Positions 36,165 through 49,018 of a stretch of 64,000 nucleotides of DNA are shown piece by piece; position 1 is the first letter of the stretch, and each line of letters opens with the position of its first letter. This DNA is from Chiua virens. Taxonomy: Eukaryota > Basidiomycota > Agaricomycetes > Boletales > Boletaceae. Both the position numbers and the translations under genes were made by a program. The stretch spans positions 310,001 through 374,000 of the forward strand of contig JAHNUO010000003.1 in assembly GCA_019787685.1 (NCBI GenBank), read 5' to 3'. The notes beneath the pieces are model-generated. The model did no database searches, was not told where the DNA came from, and saw only the letters and a program-made list of their open reading frames with translations.

Positions 36165-38389
36165 CTACGTGGGCGCTTTGGTAAAATCGGTTTAATTTTT
36201 TAATTTGGCATGTAACACCTCTGACTCATCCTGTGTGTCATTTTGCTTACTGTATCTTGTTTTTTTTTTTCGATCATTTCACCGAAGTGCGGTGATCCTA
36301 CACTGTGTTCATTTCGCCGAGGCTCTCTATTCCTCAAATCAGCCTTTCTTGCCATGGTGCTACTACGGTAATAGTGTGCCTCGAGTGATCCAATTCTTTT
36401 ATCGAATGGATGCTGATGCTCGTTTAATCACTCTCATCGCTTGATTGATCGATCAGGCCTCGGGGTCTGCTTCGTCGAAGGCGCGTGTCAGTGGTTTGGG
36501 AACATCGGCGCCAACGCCAGTGCCCTCCAGGAACATCCTTGCACTCTCGCGCATCGGCTGCTCTTCTTGCTGTCAATGACACTCCTACTCCCCTCTTTCG
36601 ACGATGCTTCTCCTCTTGCCGGTTCATTTGGTAGATGAACTAGCCTGGTCATCGCATCACTTTTCCCGGCAAACACCCAACAAGGATTCATACAAGAGCT
36701 TCGAATCAGCTAAGTATGCACCCGTTCCGCTGTTTTTGCCGAGTTTGGCGTGGTGTTGAGCTCTGACTCGGACACACGCGACGACAGTGACAGAAACAGC
36801 TGACCCATCAACACACAAGGTCAGACGTCTCCTTTTTCCCCCTGATGCACGGTCCAAAACGAGACACGATCACAATGCGCCGTGCGCCGTGTAGGTCTCG
36901 CATCTGCATCGGCAATCATGTAACATGATGGCAGCCATACTCATCATACTGTTTATCCTGTCAGGAGCGTACCTGGTGGACAGGCTTTGGCTGGGAAAAG
37001 GTAGCGGATTTTCAAGGATCAAAAGTGCGTGGGTGTACACACGTGCCGAATGCCCTGCTATCAACGTCATAGGCCGCGGATCTTCCAGTTTTTGGACGGT
37101 ACTGTCACTTTCTGTAGTATGGAATTTATCGAAGTTCGTGGAAGGGTGCTCGCAAAAACAGACGCGAATCAAAGATTTCCCACACTCTGCAATCATTCCG
37201 TCTCCGGGCTCTTTCCTTTACAGAGAGATGGCCATCGACGTCTCGCCGCTCTCACACGTTACCCCCATCCATCGTGCCACCTCAAGGCCTCACCCCGGTT
37301 CGTCGCGACGAGACACGTAGTCGCATCGTCGACGGTCGCGTTCGCCATCCTACACCCCGCCCCTCCTACACCCACACCTCGCCCCTTCAAATTACACGTC
37401 ACCCTCGCCGTCCTATATACCTCACCTCACCTCACAGCCGGTTTGTGATAACCACGCGACACGACATGACGTTGCTCATTCGTCTTTGAAACACCCCATT
37501 GCTACGCCAACCTCTCCAGTCTTTGATTTTTCTCGATTACTCGTTCCCCTTCGAGGTGAATTTAGCTCTCTTCCGACTCTTCCGAGACTCTCGAGTCTTT
37601 TACTGGTGTCTCCAAATATCACACAGTTTTCCATCTGAGTAGATGAACCTCTGGAAATCTCAGACCAGCCTACCTCCTTTGATTAGACTATCTGTGAGCA
37701 GTGACATCGAGGCGATGAGTAAATCACCGCATCAAAGCTCCACAAGCTTAGCTAAGCAAATAGACAAACGCATCACGAAAAGCGTCGAACCGGTGGCAGG
37801 ATGTCCCAGCCTGATACATGTTGTGATGGTGTATAAATCTATATAAACAATATATAAACTCATATGAACCCACTACCATCAGCGAAATAGTGTGCAAACA
37901 GCCAACCCGTGTGGATATTTTTTATATTATACGAATTTTACAACTTGGACGCCATATAAGGAGTATATAGTATATTTGCACTTTTCGTGATGCGGAAGTG
38001 AAGAAGCCCACCAAACATAAGTAGTACTTACTTCCGTCCTTCAACGTCAACGTTCAACATCATTACAGCCAGGTGAGGTTGCCGTCTCTTTCCCTGAAAC
38101 AGGCTGCAGAGTCAGTGAATGATCATCGATGCTATGAGGTATTGAGCTTGATGTTGATGACTTGCACTGTGTCACTACGATCATTCAGGTCCAGACCACT
38201 GGCACTCATAATGGTTTGTAGTAATGGTATAATGTCAGCTTCACTGGCAGATCAGGCTTTATTCCCACTTTGTGTCCAAGTACCAGTAGTACTTTATACG
38301 AGATCCAGGGAAGTAGCATCCACAGCATCTCATCAAAATGTATGAAACCAAATGACGAATAAGTAGAAAATAATCGGACGCATGATCAA
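36165..38389. other. About 2.2 kb without a recognisable gene
   Basis: Short frames only. A strongly AT-rich stretch with 'tatata' runs lies at about 37840-37980, and a TCAACG-type short tandem repeat at about 38038-38057 recurs in inverted orientation at 52265. No domain or tRNA was recognised. Confidence 0.45.
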
Positions 38390-39525
38390 ATATCTATCTC
38401 TGAGACCATCCGAATCGTCTAACTCGAACGTTGCAACTTGAATGAACATCGCTGTTGACGTGTTGAGATCCGAGTGTCCACGCATGTCAATGGCCCAGGT
38501 TTGCAAAACGCTAACTTGAATGCGATGCGTGCATATTACGAGCCTGAAGGCCTTACGCTCCAACTAAGAGAATCGGCGAGAACACAATATTGTGCATGTA
38601 TTTCACGATTTCTGCAACGATAACCGATCAACTACTCAGGGATTGGCACCCGCACGACTAGTTGTGCACCCACCCGGAGTCGTTCTCAGGCTCCTGAGTG
38701 AGCAGATCTTCGACAAATCGCGGGCGCTCTCAGGAACGGCGGCCTAACTCAATTTCTTGATCTTCAAGTTCTCTGCTTCTCTTTTCGCCCGCGAGGCGGC
38801 GACTTCTCAAAGTTGACTCTAGCTTGCGCATGTGCATCCCACATTCGCTCGCAAAAACAATGGTCTGCAGTTGTGCGTCCGATGAGTGAGTGAGCAGGGT
38901 CCATTGAAACTTCCACTGCGAGGTTGATCCGCACGTCCGCATTTTCCGGCTCGTGGCAAGCATCTTCTCAATGCTAGCCTTTACGAATGACAATGATTAT
39001 TTCATAGGAATCAAACAGAACAACACTGGCAGATACGTACGACTTGGTCAGAGATGTTTCTGAACCTCTTCGGCACGTTCGACAGCTTTGCCATGCCATC
39101 GCCTTGCGCTCCGGTTCACCCATCTCCTTTTCGCGCATGGCACTGACAGCAAAGTACTTGTTCTATGCCTTGGCCTTCTACGTCACGAGGTCCGAGTCAT
39201 CAGGTTATCAGTCACTTTCAGGTTGTATTCTGCTCGGAGGCGAAGAAGAAAGTGTTTGAATCGGTGGGTACGTATGAAGGAAAGCTGCGAATGGCTGCCC
39301 ATCAGGTGTTTTTTTTCTTGATCCAGCACTGATCCGAACCTTCCCAGAGAGAACTCAGAGAAGACAGTCGGTCAATCTCCAGTGCGAACAGATGTCTCCG
39401 CTTGCGCTTGTTGTTCTGTGCCAGTAACCGCAACTTTTGGAACTCGGCTTTCAAGTTCTTTGTCTCGATCATTGCTTGACTTGAGGACGTTGGTTTGTTG
39501 GTTTGAGTCAATATTCCGATCTTTC
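38390..39525 (-). pseudogene. Decayed inverted copy of the 3' half of BRE1
   Basis: On the minus strand the order is the same as in BRE1 at 44.2-45.35 kb. It reads AEFQKLRLLAQNNKRKRRH, then EIDRLSSL and LWEG near 39380. The MREKEMGE-PERKAMA block follows near 39100 and an IEKMLATSRKMRT stretch near 38960. IVFASECGMHMRKLESTLRS lies near 38850, and finally a ruined RING exon with THRI, SVLQ and NTSTA near 38450. The intron between two of these exons is kept (gtttgattcc...tgaaat), so it is a DNA copy, not a retrocopy. Stops and frame breaks are frequent. It lies inverted, about 3 kb upstream of the parent. Confidence 0.88.
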
Positions 39526-39791
39526 CCGCTTTACATAAGTTTAGTGGCTGTACACATTCAACTTGCTAGTTGGAACTTCATTGAAGAAGACTCAGGAGGC
39601 GCAATTTTCACTAGTCAGAAATTCTCAGAATCGCTTTCGAGCCAAATGAACCGGAAAGACCACAGAGATAAGATATAAGCGGCTATAGGTTAGTAAGCGA
39701 GTCGTTAAATAGCCTACTAGTAAATCGATCCGTATCATCGACTTCATCTTCGCACACGGACACCACCCAGTGACCGACTGAATCGCCACAG

Positions 39792-42101
39792 ATGTCTTAT
39801 GAAACCATCCCGCTCGACGCGTTCCCGACGACGTTTGGTCAGACAACCGGTGAGTATCAGTTTCTTTACGTTCCACCATCACCCTTTGTTCACTCGTGCT
39901 TGTGCGTTGCCATAGAGCTCTCCAGCGCCGCCCTCGGTGGCAAGGTCGTCAACGTCTCTGATGAGTTCTTCGCCGCGGCGTTTCATCTTCTGCTCGTCGA
40001 GGTAAGCCCTCTCGAATCGCGATTTGATTGATTTGATCTCCGATCTGTCTGAATCGTCGACCATTGTGACGTAGCCCGCCCCAAGTATGAAAGGCCAATT
40101 CGGACCGAACGGCGCGCTGTATAGTGGATGGGAGACGAGGAGACATAACCCGGCATTTGATTGGTATGGTCGTGCTCCCGATTTGTTGCATCGTGAGTTG
40201 ATTAACGTCAGGATTCAAGGTGTATCGTCCGTCTTGGGACGACGGGCACGATCGTCGGGTTTGACATCGACACGTCTCATTTCAATGGTGAGCTCACCCT
40301 ACGTTCTCTCTTGCATGTACCAGAATCACATGCGATTCTAGGCAATGAAGCACCTCTGGTGTCGGTCGACGCGCTCCTTTCCCTTGAATCCGAGTCCGAG
40401 TTAGACCCCAACGATGCGATGGTACATGTTCCAACACCTGCTCCTGACATCTCCCTGACCACTCACTTGTCTCTGTTCCCAGTGGACAGAGATCCTCCCG
40501 AAAGTCCCGCTCGGACCCTCGTCTAGACACTTCTTCAAGATCCCCGAAACTGCACGGTTCAACCATGTCAAACTTAACATGTATCCAGATGGCGGTATCG
40601 TAAGCCCGGATCAATGGCATTCCGAGCGGTTGGACTGAACGACAACATCGTAGGCACGCTTCAGGGTGTATGGCCACGTCGCGCCAGTTCAACCAGCCGA
40701 CGACACAGAGCCGTTTGATATGGCCCATGTTTTTGCTGGTGGACGGGTCGTATACACGTCTGACCAGCATTTTGGGGTCGGTTCGAATTTGATCCTACCA
40801 GGGCGAGGTGAGAATAGGGTTCCTCTCAATTAGGCTGTCTGATAAATTACATCGTCGTAGGCAAGGACATGGGAGACGGCTGGGAGACCAAGCGAAGTAG
40901 GCAAAAGGGACACAAAGACTGGGTCATCATTCAGCTGTGAGCAACCTCTTCGCACGTCGACTGGCTGATTGACAAGTGGTGCCTATCTTGCGTTGTGACG
41001 TATCCGGATCTTCGCAGGGGAGCCCCAGGAAGGCTACAGGTGGCTGAGATTGACACGGCACATTTCAAGGGTAACTTCCCGGAGAGCTGCGAGTTGCATG
41101 GATACCTTGCAACAGAGCGGGATGTGCCGAAGGGTGACAGCGAGCCGTGGGTCCCGATTTTGACCAGGGTAAAATTGGGACCGCATCGGAGGCATTTCTT
41201 CCAATTGGAAGCGAACCCGGCGGAAGTTTTTAGCCATGTGAAAGTGACCATCTACCCGGACGGGGGGATCAAGCGAGTGAGGATTATCGGTACCAGAGGG
41301 CTAACTGGGCAAACCGCGGGGGCAATTGTATCGGAGAAAGGATTGGTGGATACAGAAGAAGCTTCCCGAGGGTACATGGAGAACAGCGGCCAGGCGGTTG
41401 CCAAGGCAAAGATTATTCCAGTTCTGCCGTTGACGCATGAAGCGTTTGTACGGTACGGACAGGTGATTCAGGCGTACGGCGATCATGTGGCTGCACCCCG
41501 TGGCACGAAGATTACGCCCGCCAACGGTGGTACTGCGAGCAAGTTACACAAGCTCGCCTTACCACGGTCGTCGTATCCTGACAATGCGGGCGCGACATGT
41601 GGGCTGTCTGTGTACCGATGTCAGCCCGTTACGATCGAGAATGGGCGATTGAGGCTAGCTGTGTTGGAGCGGCATCCATACACGAATCAGGCCTTTGTGC
41701 CGATGGGAGGAGGGGGAATTGAGGGGGACGAAACGATTCGAGAGCCAGGGAACAGGTACTTGGTGGTGGTAGCGTTGAATGGAAAGGACGACAAGCCGGA
41801 CTTGAAGACGTTGAGGGCGTTTGTGGCGAGTGCGGGCCAGGGAATCATGTATGATACAGGCATTTGGCGTAAGTGCGCTATCGTTGCTTACATTGCCGGT
41901 TCACTCATGGTTTTCGACAGACCAACCGATGACTGTTCTGGACAAGGTGTGTGACCAGATATTCCTCTGCTATCTAATGCTGATATGACCGATCAGCTAA
42001 TGGATTTTACGTGCGTCGAGACGCAGGTTGGGAACGGTGAGCAGATGGACTGTGAAGTGTTGGACTTGAAGGAAGCAATTGACTTAGTAGTCACTATGTA
42101 A
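39792..42101 (+). CDS. Fused allantoicase - ureidoglycolate lyase
   Basis: Two consecutive enzymes of allantoin degradation in one reading frame. The N-terminal half is allantoicase (allantoate to ureidoglycolate and urea), with two related domains. The first has [32 protein letters not shown] and [20 protein letters not shown]. The second has [34 protein letters not shown] and [15 protein letters not shown]. Each domain has a MYPDGG/IYPDGG block. After a linker the chain continues as ureidoglycolate lyase (ureidoglycolate to glyoxylate and urea): [44 protein letters not shown] and [10 protein letters not shown]. After a final intron it ends [11 protein letters not shown] with TAA at 42099-42101. 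The acceptor near 40218 (ttcaag) keeps the frame. BRE1 follows 70 bp downstream on the same strand. Confidence 0.93.
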
Positions 42102-42171
42102 GCAAGACTAGTCGGAGTTTGAATCGAATCGAAGACCAACTTTTGGCCACTTTCTTTCTTGTCTTTATGCG

Positions 42172-45100
42172 ATGATGGAATCGAGAAAACGCCCTCTCTC
42201 AGAAGACAGCGAACTCGCCTCACAACCAAAAAAACGAGTCGTTACTTCACCCGGCGTCAGCGCAAGTCCACCCTCCGTTGCCAACGGCACACTCGACGCC
42301 GCCCCAGAGCCAACGGCGGACGACCAGCTCGAGGTGGGCACACCCCACGTCGACCTCTCCTTCGTAGTCACACTTCCTCTCCCCTTTTCTACATTTTTAT
42401 CCATATAGTTGTTCCGCAAAGATGCCTTGTTTCGTCGGATGCGCCATTACGCACGAGAGAACGAGAAAAGTCATGCGCGTATCGCACAGTTGGAACAACG
42501 CAAGAGTACGTGTGAGGCTGGTTTGGTCGCGATCGCTGCGTGTTGGGAACAGGTGGGCCGTTTCCATGTTACTCACCGGGTTGTTGGCCGACGGCTTACC
42601 CTTTGTTTCGGTTTCGTATCCTAGTTGGTAGATACGATACGAACGCTAACGGCCCAGGACGACATCCCCGATGTCGTCGTCGAGACCAAAGGTGGGTCGG
42701 TTTACTGGATCGAGTGCAATTTGTCACTCAGTGATTCGTGGTCGTCTACAGACTTGTTTGATCTCTCGCAACATGTATCCGCCGACTCGACTCTCAAAAT
42801 AGCACTCGAGCAAAACATGCACGCCACACAACGTCTTGTTACCAGTTTCCTCAAATCACGGCCAGCGGTCGGTAATGACGCTACATATCAGAGTTGCCAA
42901 AAAGCGCAGACAGAGGTGCGCGTCGGGCTATCTAGTCTTGTCTCGTCCACTTAAAGGTGTAGTGTACGGCATTGCGTTCCGAGGTGGCGGCGATGCGGAA
43001 GCAGTTGGAGGAGGTAGAGGCAGATAGGGCGCGTTGCCAAGAAGAACTTTCGGCTGCCGAGATGCGGATTGATCGCTTGAAGAGTAGTACTGTGGCGGCT
43101 ATGCAAGCCAAGGCGTCCTCGCCACCTAGGGAAGGATCAGCAATGGAAGATGTTCAGCTCGGGAGTGGTTCGCCACCAGGTCATTCAGATTCTTCACCGG
43201 TGCGTGTGTGATGAATGCGTTTGTTTTTTGCTAACAGGTTGCTTAGCATCCTCAGGTAAATGGACACGATCACCCGCCGCCCGGAGATCCGGAGGAATTC
43301 CGGGAAATTTTGAAGAGCAAAGACGAACGAATCTCGATGCTGGAAGCTGAGAATAACTCTCTGACGGATGAGGTCACCCGTCTGCAAATAGAGGTAAGGC
43401 TGCCATCGTCGGGTTTGATTGCCTTTAACCATCTGTGCTCAGATGAGAGCGCCGTCGGTAGAGGTCATCAGTGAAACCCTACATTACAAGCTTTTGTTCG
43501 ACCATGCATCATATCTGGAGACCTCTCTCGCCGACAATACAGAGGAAATTACTAAACTCAACGAAACGCTCGATCAACTGCGGACGTCGCGGAAAGAGTT
43601 CGAGGAAGAAATCCAAGTCCGTCGTAGCAACGTTACACTGTCAACTATTCTCACATCACGTAGGTTACAGCGCAGCAAGCGATGCAAGAACTCAAGACGC
43701 TCTTGTCAAAACGGGACGCGGACAACCTTCGAGTTCGGGAGCTCCGTGATCAGTACGGCGCAGAATTGTCCGAACGGAAAGCCAGAGATTCGGTCAAACT
43801 TCAGTCCATACATGAGCTGAAGGAACTCGCGGAGTCACGATCTGAGCGGATATCACAGTTACAGTCCGAAGTTGCACGGCATAAAGCAAGGCTGGCGGCA
43901 CTGTCAGGGGACGAGGACCTCATGAAGTACTTTTTCGAGGGCAAGGCTGACGATCTCGATTATGTGCGCAGCTTGAAGCAGAAACTGCAGTAAGAGATCC
44001 ATGTAGGCTCGGTGTTCTTTACCAGCTGACGGTTTGCCAGTGAGGCTGAAGCCAGGTCTGCGGCGCTCGAACAATCCTTGTCTATGTTAAACAACGATCA
44101 TCCCGATGTTGCGCGACATACCTCAAGTGAAGCAACCGCCCGTGAGGAACTTGCAATTATGTCGAAGGAGCTGGCCCGCTACCGTTCTATATTCGGCGAA
44201 TCCTCCACGACAGAGACGCATAACCTTGCGCGACAACTTGAAACAAAGGAGGCCGAGCTCCAAAAGTTGCGGTTACTCACAGAACAACAAGCGCAAGCAG
44301 AGACATCCCTATTCGCAGAGATTGACCGTCTGTCTTCTCTCTGGGAGGGTTTGGACCAGCAGGTGAAGAAGAAAGTTTTTGACCTTGGTGCATTCGAGGA
44401 AAGGTTGCAAAAGACGGCCCACGAGGTATTTTGAAAATTTTAAATCCAACGGAATATAAAGTGACTGATGATCCGACGACCTGATATAGAAAGCCAAGGC
44501 GGAAAACAAGTACTTTGCTGCCATGCGCGAAAAGGAGATGGGCGAATCGGAGCGTAAGGCGATGGCACGTCAACTTGAGAAACAGGGTAAAGCTGTAGAA
44601 CGTGCCGCAGAGGTTGAGAAACATCTCTCTACCCAAGTCGTGCGTATCCTTACTGTTCTGTTTGATTCCCGTGAAATCATGATCATCATTTGCAAAGGTT
44701 GACATTGAGAAGATGCACGTCATGAGCCGGAGGGCGGTGGAAAATGCGGACAAGCGAATCAAAATGCTTGAAGCAGAGGTTTCGAAATGGCAGGCGTTGG
44801 CAGAGATCGAGAAGAAACGCCTAACAGAGGTACGTCTATGCGTGTTCTACCCTTTCAGTCTACCCTGCTGGTTCACTCATCGAACACGACTGCAGATAAT
44901 TGCTTTTACAAGTGAACGTGGTATGTACATGCGCAAGCTAGAGTCAGCTTTGAGAGCTACCGAGGAAGAGGTCTCGCGGACGAAAAAAGAAGCAGAGAAG
45001 AAGATCAAGAAATTGAGTTCGGCTGCTGTTCCCGCGAGCGCCCGGGAAGAAGCGCTTTCTCAGGAGAACGAAGGGCTATGGGTGAGTGTCCAACTGGTCG

Positions 45101-45372
45101 CGCCGTGGCCCAATTAGTTGATCGGTTACTCGTACGCAGAAAATCGTGAAATGCACGACATGCAAACAAGGGATGCGTGAAGTCGTGTTGACGAAATGCA
45201 TGCACAGTATGTTGCGCTCTAGATTCTTTTGGTTTGTCAGGCTCATGTACGCATCGCATCAGCGTTTTGCAAGCCTTGCGTAGACACGCGTATCTCGACA
45301 CGTCAACGGCGGTGTCCACATTGCAACCTCGCTTTTGCCCAGAGCGAAGTGCAGACGGTTTATTTTCAATAA
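42172..45372 (+). CDS. BRE1: E3 ubiquitin-protein ligase BRE1 (RNF20/40 type)
   Basis: RING ligase that, with Rad6, monoubiquitinates histone H2B. It starts MMESRKRPLSEDSELASQPK with a nuclear-type basic cluster. The body is coiled coil over about a dozen exons: FRKDALFRRMRHYARENEKS, CSALRSEVAAMRKQLEEVEA, ERISMLEAENNSLTDEVTRL, LHYKLLFDHASYLETSLADN and DDLDYVRSLKQKLQ. TSLFAEIDRLSSLWEGLDQQ and IIAFTSERGMYMRKLESAL follow. The C-terminal RING reads C-x2-C (CTTCKQGM), then CMHTFCKPCVDTR with the C-x-H-x2-C-x2-C core, then CPHCNLAF, and ends VQTVYFQ with TAA at 45370-45372. The RING is split by an intron after CMH. All key cysteines and the histidine are present. A decayed inverted copy of the 3' half lies at 38.4-39.5 kb. 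Confidence 0.95.
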
Positions 45373-45929
45373 ATCGTTGGACGGGTTGGATGGCCCCAGT
45401 CAGATGTCGGACAAGCGTTGGTATATTTTGACCCTTTTTTCCTCTTCCCTCCCCAATCCCCTTTTCATCCTAGCAAAGTATGTTCTCGCTCTAATGCCAA
45501 CCGTACGTTTTTCGACCTTAGTGGGGACAATCAAATAGAGGTAGATATCTGACCAAGCGCGTCCGACTGACATTTTTTCTTTCCTCGTTGCTCGTCCAGA
45601 AAGTATATGTAGCGTCCTTTTACTTGTTACTTGTCTGTTTTTATACATTTTTATGATATGCTGGATGGATGGTGCGTTTCATAATAAAGATGATAGCATT
45701 CTGAAAACCAGACTTAGCTGGTATAGTTGACACTGAGGTTGGCCAATTGGCCACCGTTCATGTGTGCAAGTCACCGGCATAATAGTCATGTATAACTATA
45801 ACTAACGAAATGCCATCTGTACATATATGTACAGCCGTGTTACGGTATGGTAAGGACCGTCACACTGGCGTCCGAGAGCGAGCAAGACATCCAACTTGAA
45901 ACTCTGAACAAAGAGATTATTCTTGTCCC
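45373..45929. other. Convergent 3' flanks of BRE1 and F-box copy D
   Basis: About 550 bp. It is T-rich just after BRE1, consistent with a 3' UTR. No gene was recognised. Confidence 0.5.
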
Positions 45930-47599
45930 GAATCAACCCGAGACTGGCAACGCCGCTTGATCGTCTCCGAAGTTCGCCCGAGTAAACACGTCTCTCCACG
46001 TGTCGGCATGTTCCCGTATTCAATTTGGCGTAACTTCTATTCCGAGCAGCGAACAATAGTCGGTCGGAGGCCGTTATCTTGCGAGAAACACTCCCATGGC
46101 CGGAATAGCAGCTGGAGTGATAACCGAGTCGAGGAAATCGACGGAGAACGAGCGTGATGGTTCGATCTCCGAGTAGGGTCACGGTGCGAGGACGATGGAC
46201 TGGGAGGCGCTTCAAGACAGCCTCGGGTATCGATCGCGAGGGCGAGTTGACTTCTGCAAGAGCCGGACCATTCCCTCGGGTGTGATCCCGTACAAGCCTC
46301 GCCGCCGCCGCCGCCGCCACCACCACCCCTTGTGCATGAAGAGACCTTCTAAGCAGGGCAATGCCGACGTCAATTCCAACGGATCGTCATCTGTCAGACC
46401 GACGCTCCGCTGAAGATCGAGTTCGAAGTGGCGCAGATTTTTGAACGCCATGGTGGGCCGTAAATCGTCACGAACAAGCCTGAGTGCAGGATCCGACTTG
46501 GATCTGGGAAACTCTTGGGATATCTGACAGGAGTGATGTGAAACGACATTTGGATCAGGTGTAACTCCACGACGGAGCCGGCGGCGGCAGAGGTTCGTAA
46601 AACGGCGAAGAAAGCTGAAAGGTCTTGCTTGGACGGATTCATTTCGAGCCTGACGTCGAAATCAGTAATATTGCAACAGGCGCGAGTAACTTGGATACCG
46701 GGGTCAATGATGTGCAAGATAGTTGGAATTTTTGTAACCTGCTGAAGAAGAGCTCTTTGAAAGGCGCAATTTGATCCGGTAATGTTGCACCCAGTATGGA
46801 GGTGAGCTGGGTCAGGCTCGGTGTGGAAGACAAATGTATGACCCCATCCAAATTGAAAGTGACATGCCGAGTGGACACAATCTGAGGGTTCGGTCAGCGG
46901 CAAATGTGGAGACAACTTGGTCGACCACGTCTTGAGGTCGACGACAACCGGGTCGACCCGTTATAATACGAAGTAGATTTGTAAGGATTCTGGGAATGGA
47001 TTCCCCCTGGAAGCAATTTCAAGCAAATGAGCATTAAAGGGAAATCAAGGACGGGAGAGTCTGGTGCAGTAAGGGTGTGATTTCATTATTCAGTTCGAGA
47101 TGTAAGTAACGGAGATTCGGGAAGAGCGGTTCGGAGGTAGGTGGGCTTAAAAAGGTCCTAACGCAGTTGGCACGGAATGCGTTCCCAAAGTCCTTTATAG
47201 AGCGGACACGCCGGGTGTAGCTTTGGAGGTCGTCCCACTCGTCTTGCTCGAGCGGTCTGTGGAAGGGATACCACTTCGGTCGCATGGCAACCTCGGGTGG
47301 TCCACAACCCCTAGGAATGATAAATCACCCTGTTTTTTTTGGCCTTGGATTATCTCATAGCAGGCTTTGGAGAGGCACCCAGCTAAATGAGTCAAGTCAG
47401 CCAATTCAGACCACAGCAAGTCGAGTGCAAGTTCCTTGAGTGCACGACATGTTCTGGCGAGAGCGGCAAAGTCAGCAATACTGAAACGATCGCTTCGCCT
47501 CCCATCTCGACCGTATGGAATGAGGAGAATGCGACGTTGATTGCAGTGAGAAAAGATGTTCAGGAGAATTTCATCCAGCTGTAGCGCGGAGTGCATCAT
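45930..47599 (-). CDS. F-box/LRR-like protein (copy D), frame broken
   Basis: The N-terminus is MMHSALQLDEILLNIFSHCN, then FAALARTCRALKELALDLLW, a normal F-box. It continues KWYPFHRPLEQDEWDDLQSY with RRVRSIKD, LRYLHLELNNEITPLLHQ, HLSSTPSLTQLTSILGA, then AFKNLRHFELDLQRSVGLTD and GITPEGMVRLLQ. Several frame changes separate these parts. The segment near 46.3 kb contains an expanded triplet run that replaces the usual NREWGWRR block with Trp and Arg repeats. Only the first exon-sized frame is open from the start. Decayed gene or error-laden sequence; the family is clear. Confidence 0.65.
46301..46328. repeat. Trinucleotide run inside F-box copy D
   Basis: A run of GCC triplets passes directly into CAC triplets. 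On the coding (minus) strand this gives consecutive Trp then Arg residues where the paralogue at 50.7 kb has a single WGWRR. Confidence 0.85.
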
Positions 47600-48644
47600 C
47601 TGTGGATGATATTAAAGAACCGTAGTTGAAGTTGGCTTGGGAGGTGCAAGTCGCTCGTGAGAATGATGCTCGCAGGCTCGTCACAAAATAGGTATTCCCA
47701 GGTACCCTTTCCACTGGCAGCTCGTCCAGGTCAAGATGGGTAGCGACCTATCCTAATTTCTGTCACAGGCTGCTAGTGTCAATGCCACTCCGACTCAGCG
47801 GTGATAAGATGTTCTGTTCTGATGCAGCCAAGTTGATTTTTTGCTTGGACATCGACATTGATTAACTCGTCCAGGCGAGACTCGGATCTCCTGCGCAGGT
47901 CAAATAATGACTATTTTCCTTCGTTAGTGATGCCAGAGGTCGCACGACCGCGTAAGATACATTACTTAACCCCAAAAGGTTATCATTCATGCACCCTGAC
48001 TCGGATTGAAACGAGCCAGAAATGTGTTGGTAAAATATGCGAGACAATAGTAAGTCTGGCAGCTAACCTTGTTCCATCAGTTTGGTACGGGTATGACCAT
48101 AGTTTAGACAGCTTACGGGCAAAAGTAGTGAAAAAATAAGAAAGTAGGTATGAAAAAGCACACTGAATACATCCATGAGTATTCGCCTGAGTCACTCGGA
48201 GGCAGAAAGCGGACTCCGAGAGAGTCACAGGTGACAGCCGAGTCAGCCGAATACGGAACGATCGGAGCGCGGAGCGGCCCGAAGAATTTCTCAACTACGT
48301 TCACTAACACCGTGGCCATAACAGCTTGCCACTGCGAGTCTGGCACACTGCATGATATTAGCTGGGAAATTTTATCTTGTCCTTCGTATCAATTTTTCTA
48401 CTGGAGGCATCGTTCTCCGATTCGCTGGTAAGTGTCACATCATAATACGGTAATTCTTATTATTGCTAACTAGGCATGCTGACCACGGTTGGCGAAAGCC
48501 ATTGGTTTGTGATGAATTTATGGACGTTTCCGTTACCGGACTGGAGTTACAACAGTACGTTAAGCACCCTTGGCCATTGACGAGAAAATAAGCATCAACG
48601 TTTTGACTCTTAGCCCTGTACTACGACTCTGATTGAGTGACGAG
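47600..48644. other. Upstream region of F-box copy D and G1 unit B, no gene recognised
   Basis: About 1 kb between divergent units. The first 100 bp are similar to the leader of F-box copy E (a 'cttgcacctcc' block). The rest has short frames only. Confidence 0.5.
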
Positions 48645-48942
48645 TCCGGGACGGGCTATTCATCCGCTAAACTGTTCTTTTCTGGCCATGTGACCACAGA
48701 TTCCAGTTTCTCGCATGTCGCGTAACGATTCTATCCAGTACTTCACCCATGGAAAAGCTGCGGAGATAGGTAAGTAGGGCTTTTGCGTCCATGTGGACGC
48801 TATCCTTTAGCGTCATAACCTGTTTGATCGGAATTAGTCGCACAAGACAAGGTGACGCACTGCGAGATGATGTTCAGGAAACTGTCTCCAGGTTATACCT
48901 ACGCGTGTCTCTTCATGAGAACCTCAGGGTATCCTCCAAACG

Positions 48943-48949
48943 TATAAAG
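48943..48949 (+). promoter_or_regulatory. TATA box of G1 peptidase copy B
   Basis: TATAAAG lies 76 nt upstream of the ATG, at the position conserved with copy A. Confidence 0.7.
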
Positions 48950-49018
48950 GCTGCACAATGTTCCCGGTTCTCCTCAGGTTTTCAATACTCGACGATCCAC
49001 AGTTCCTTCACATCCAAC

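Noticed and set aside
37840..37990. AT-rich block as a replication origin or centromere-like site
   Set aside because: AT content alone is not evidence and no repeated motif supports it.
40195..40225. Apparent frame break in allantoicase at 40.2 kb
   Set aside because: Using the acceptor ttcaag instead of the upstream cag restores the frame, so no indel is needed.
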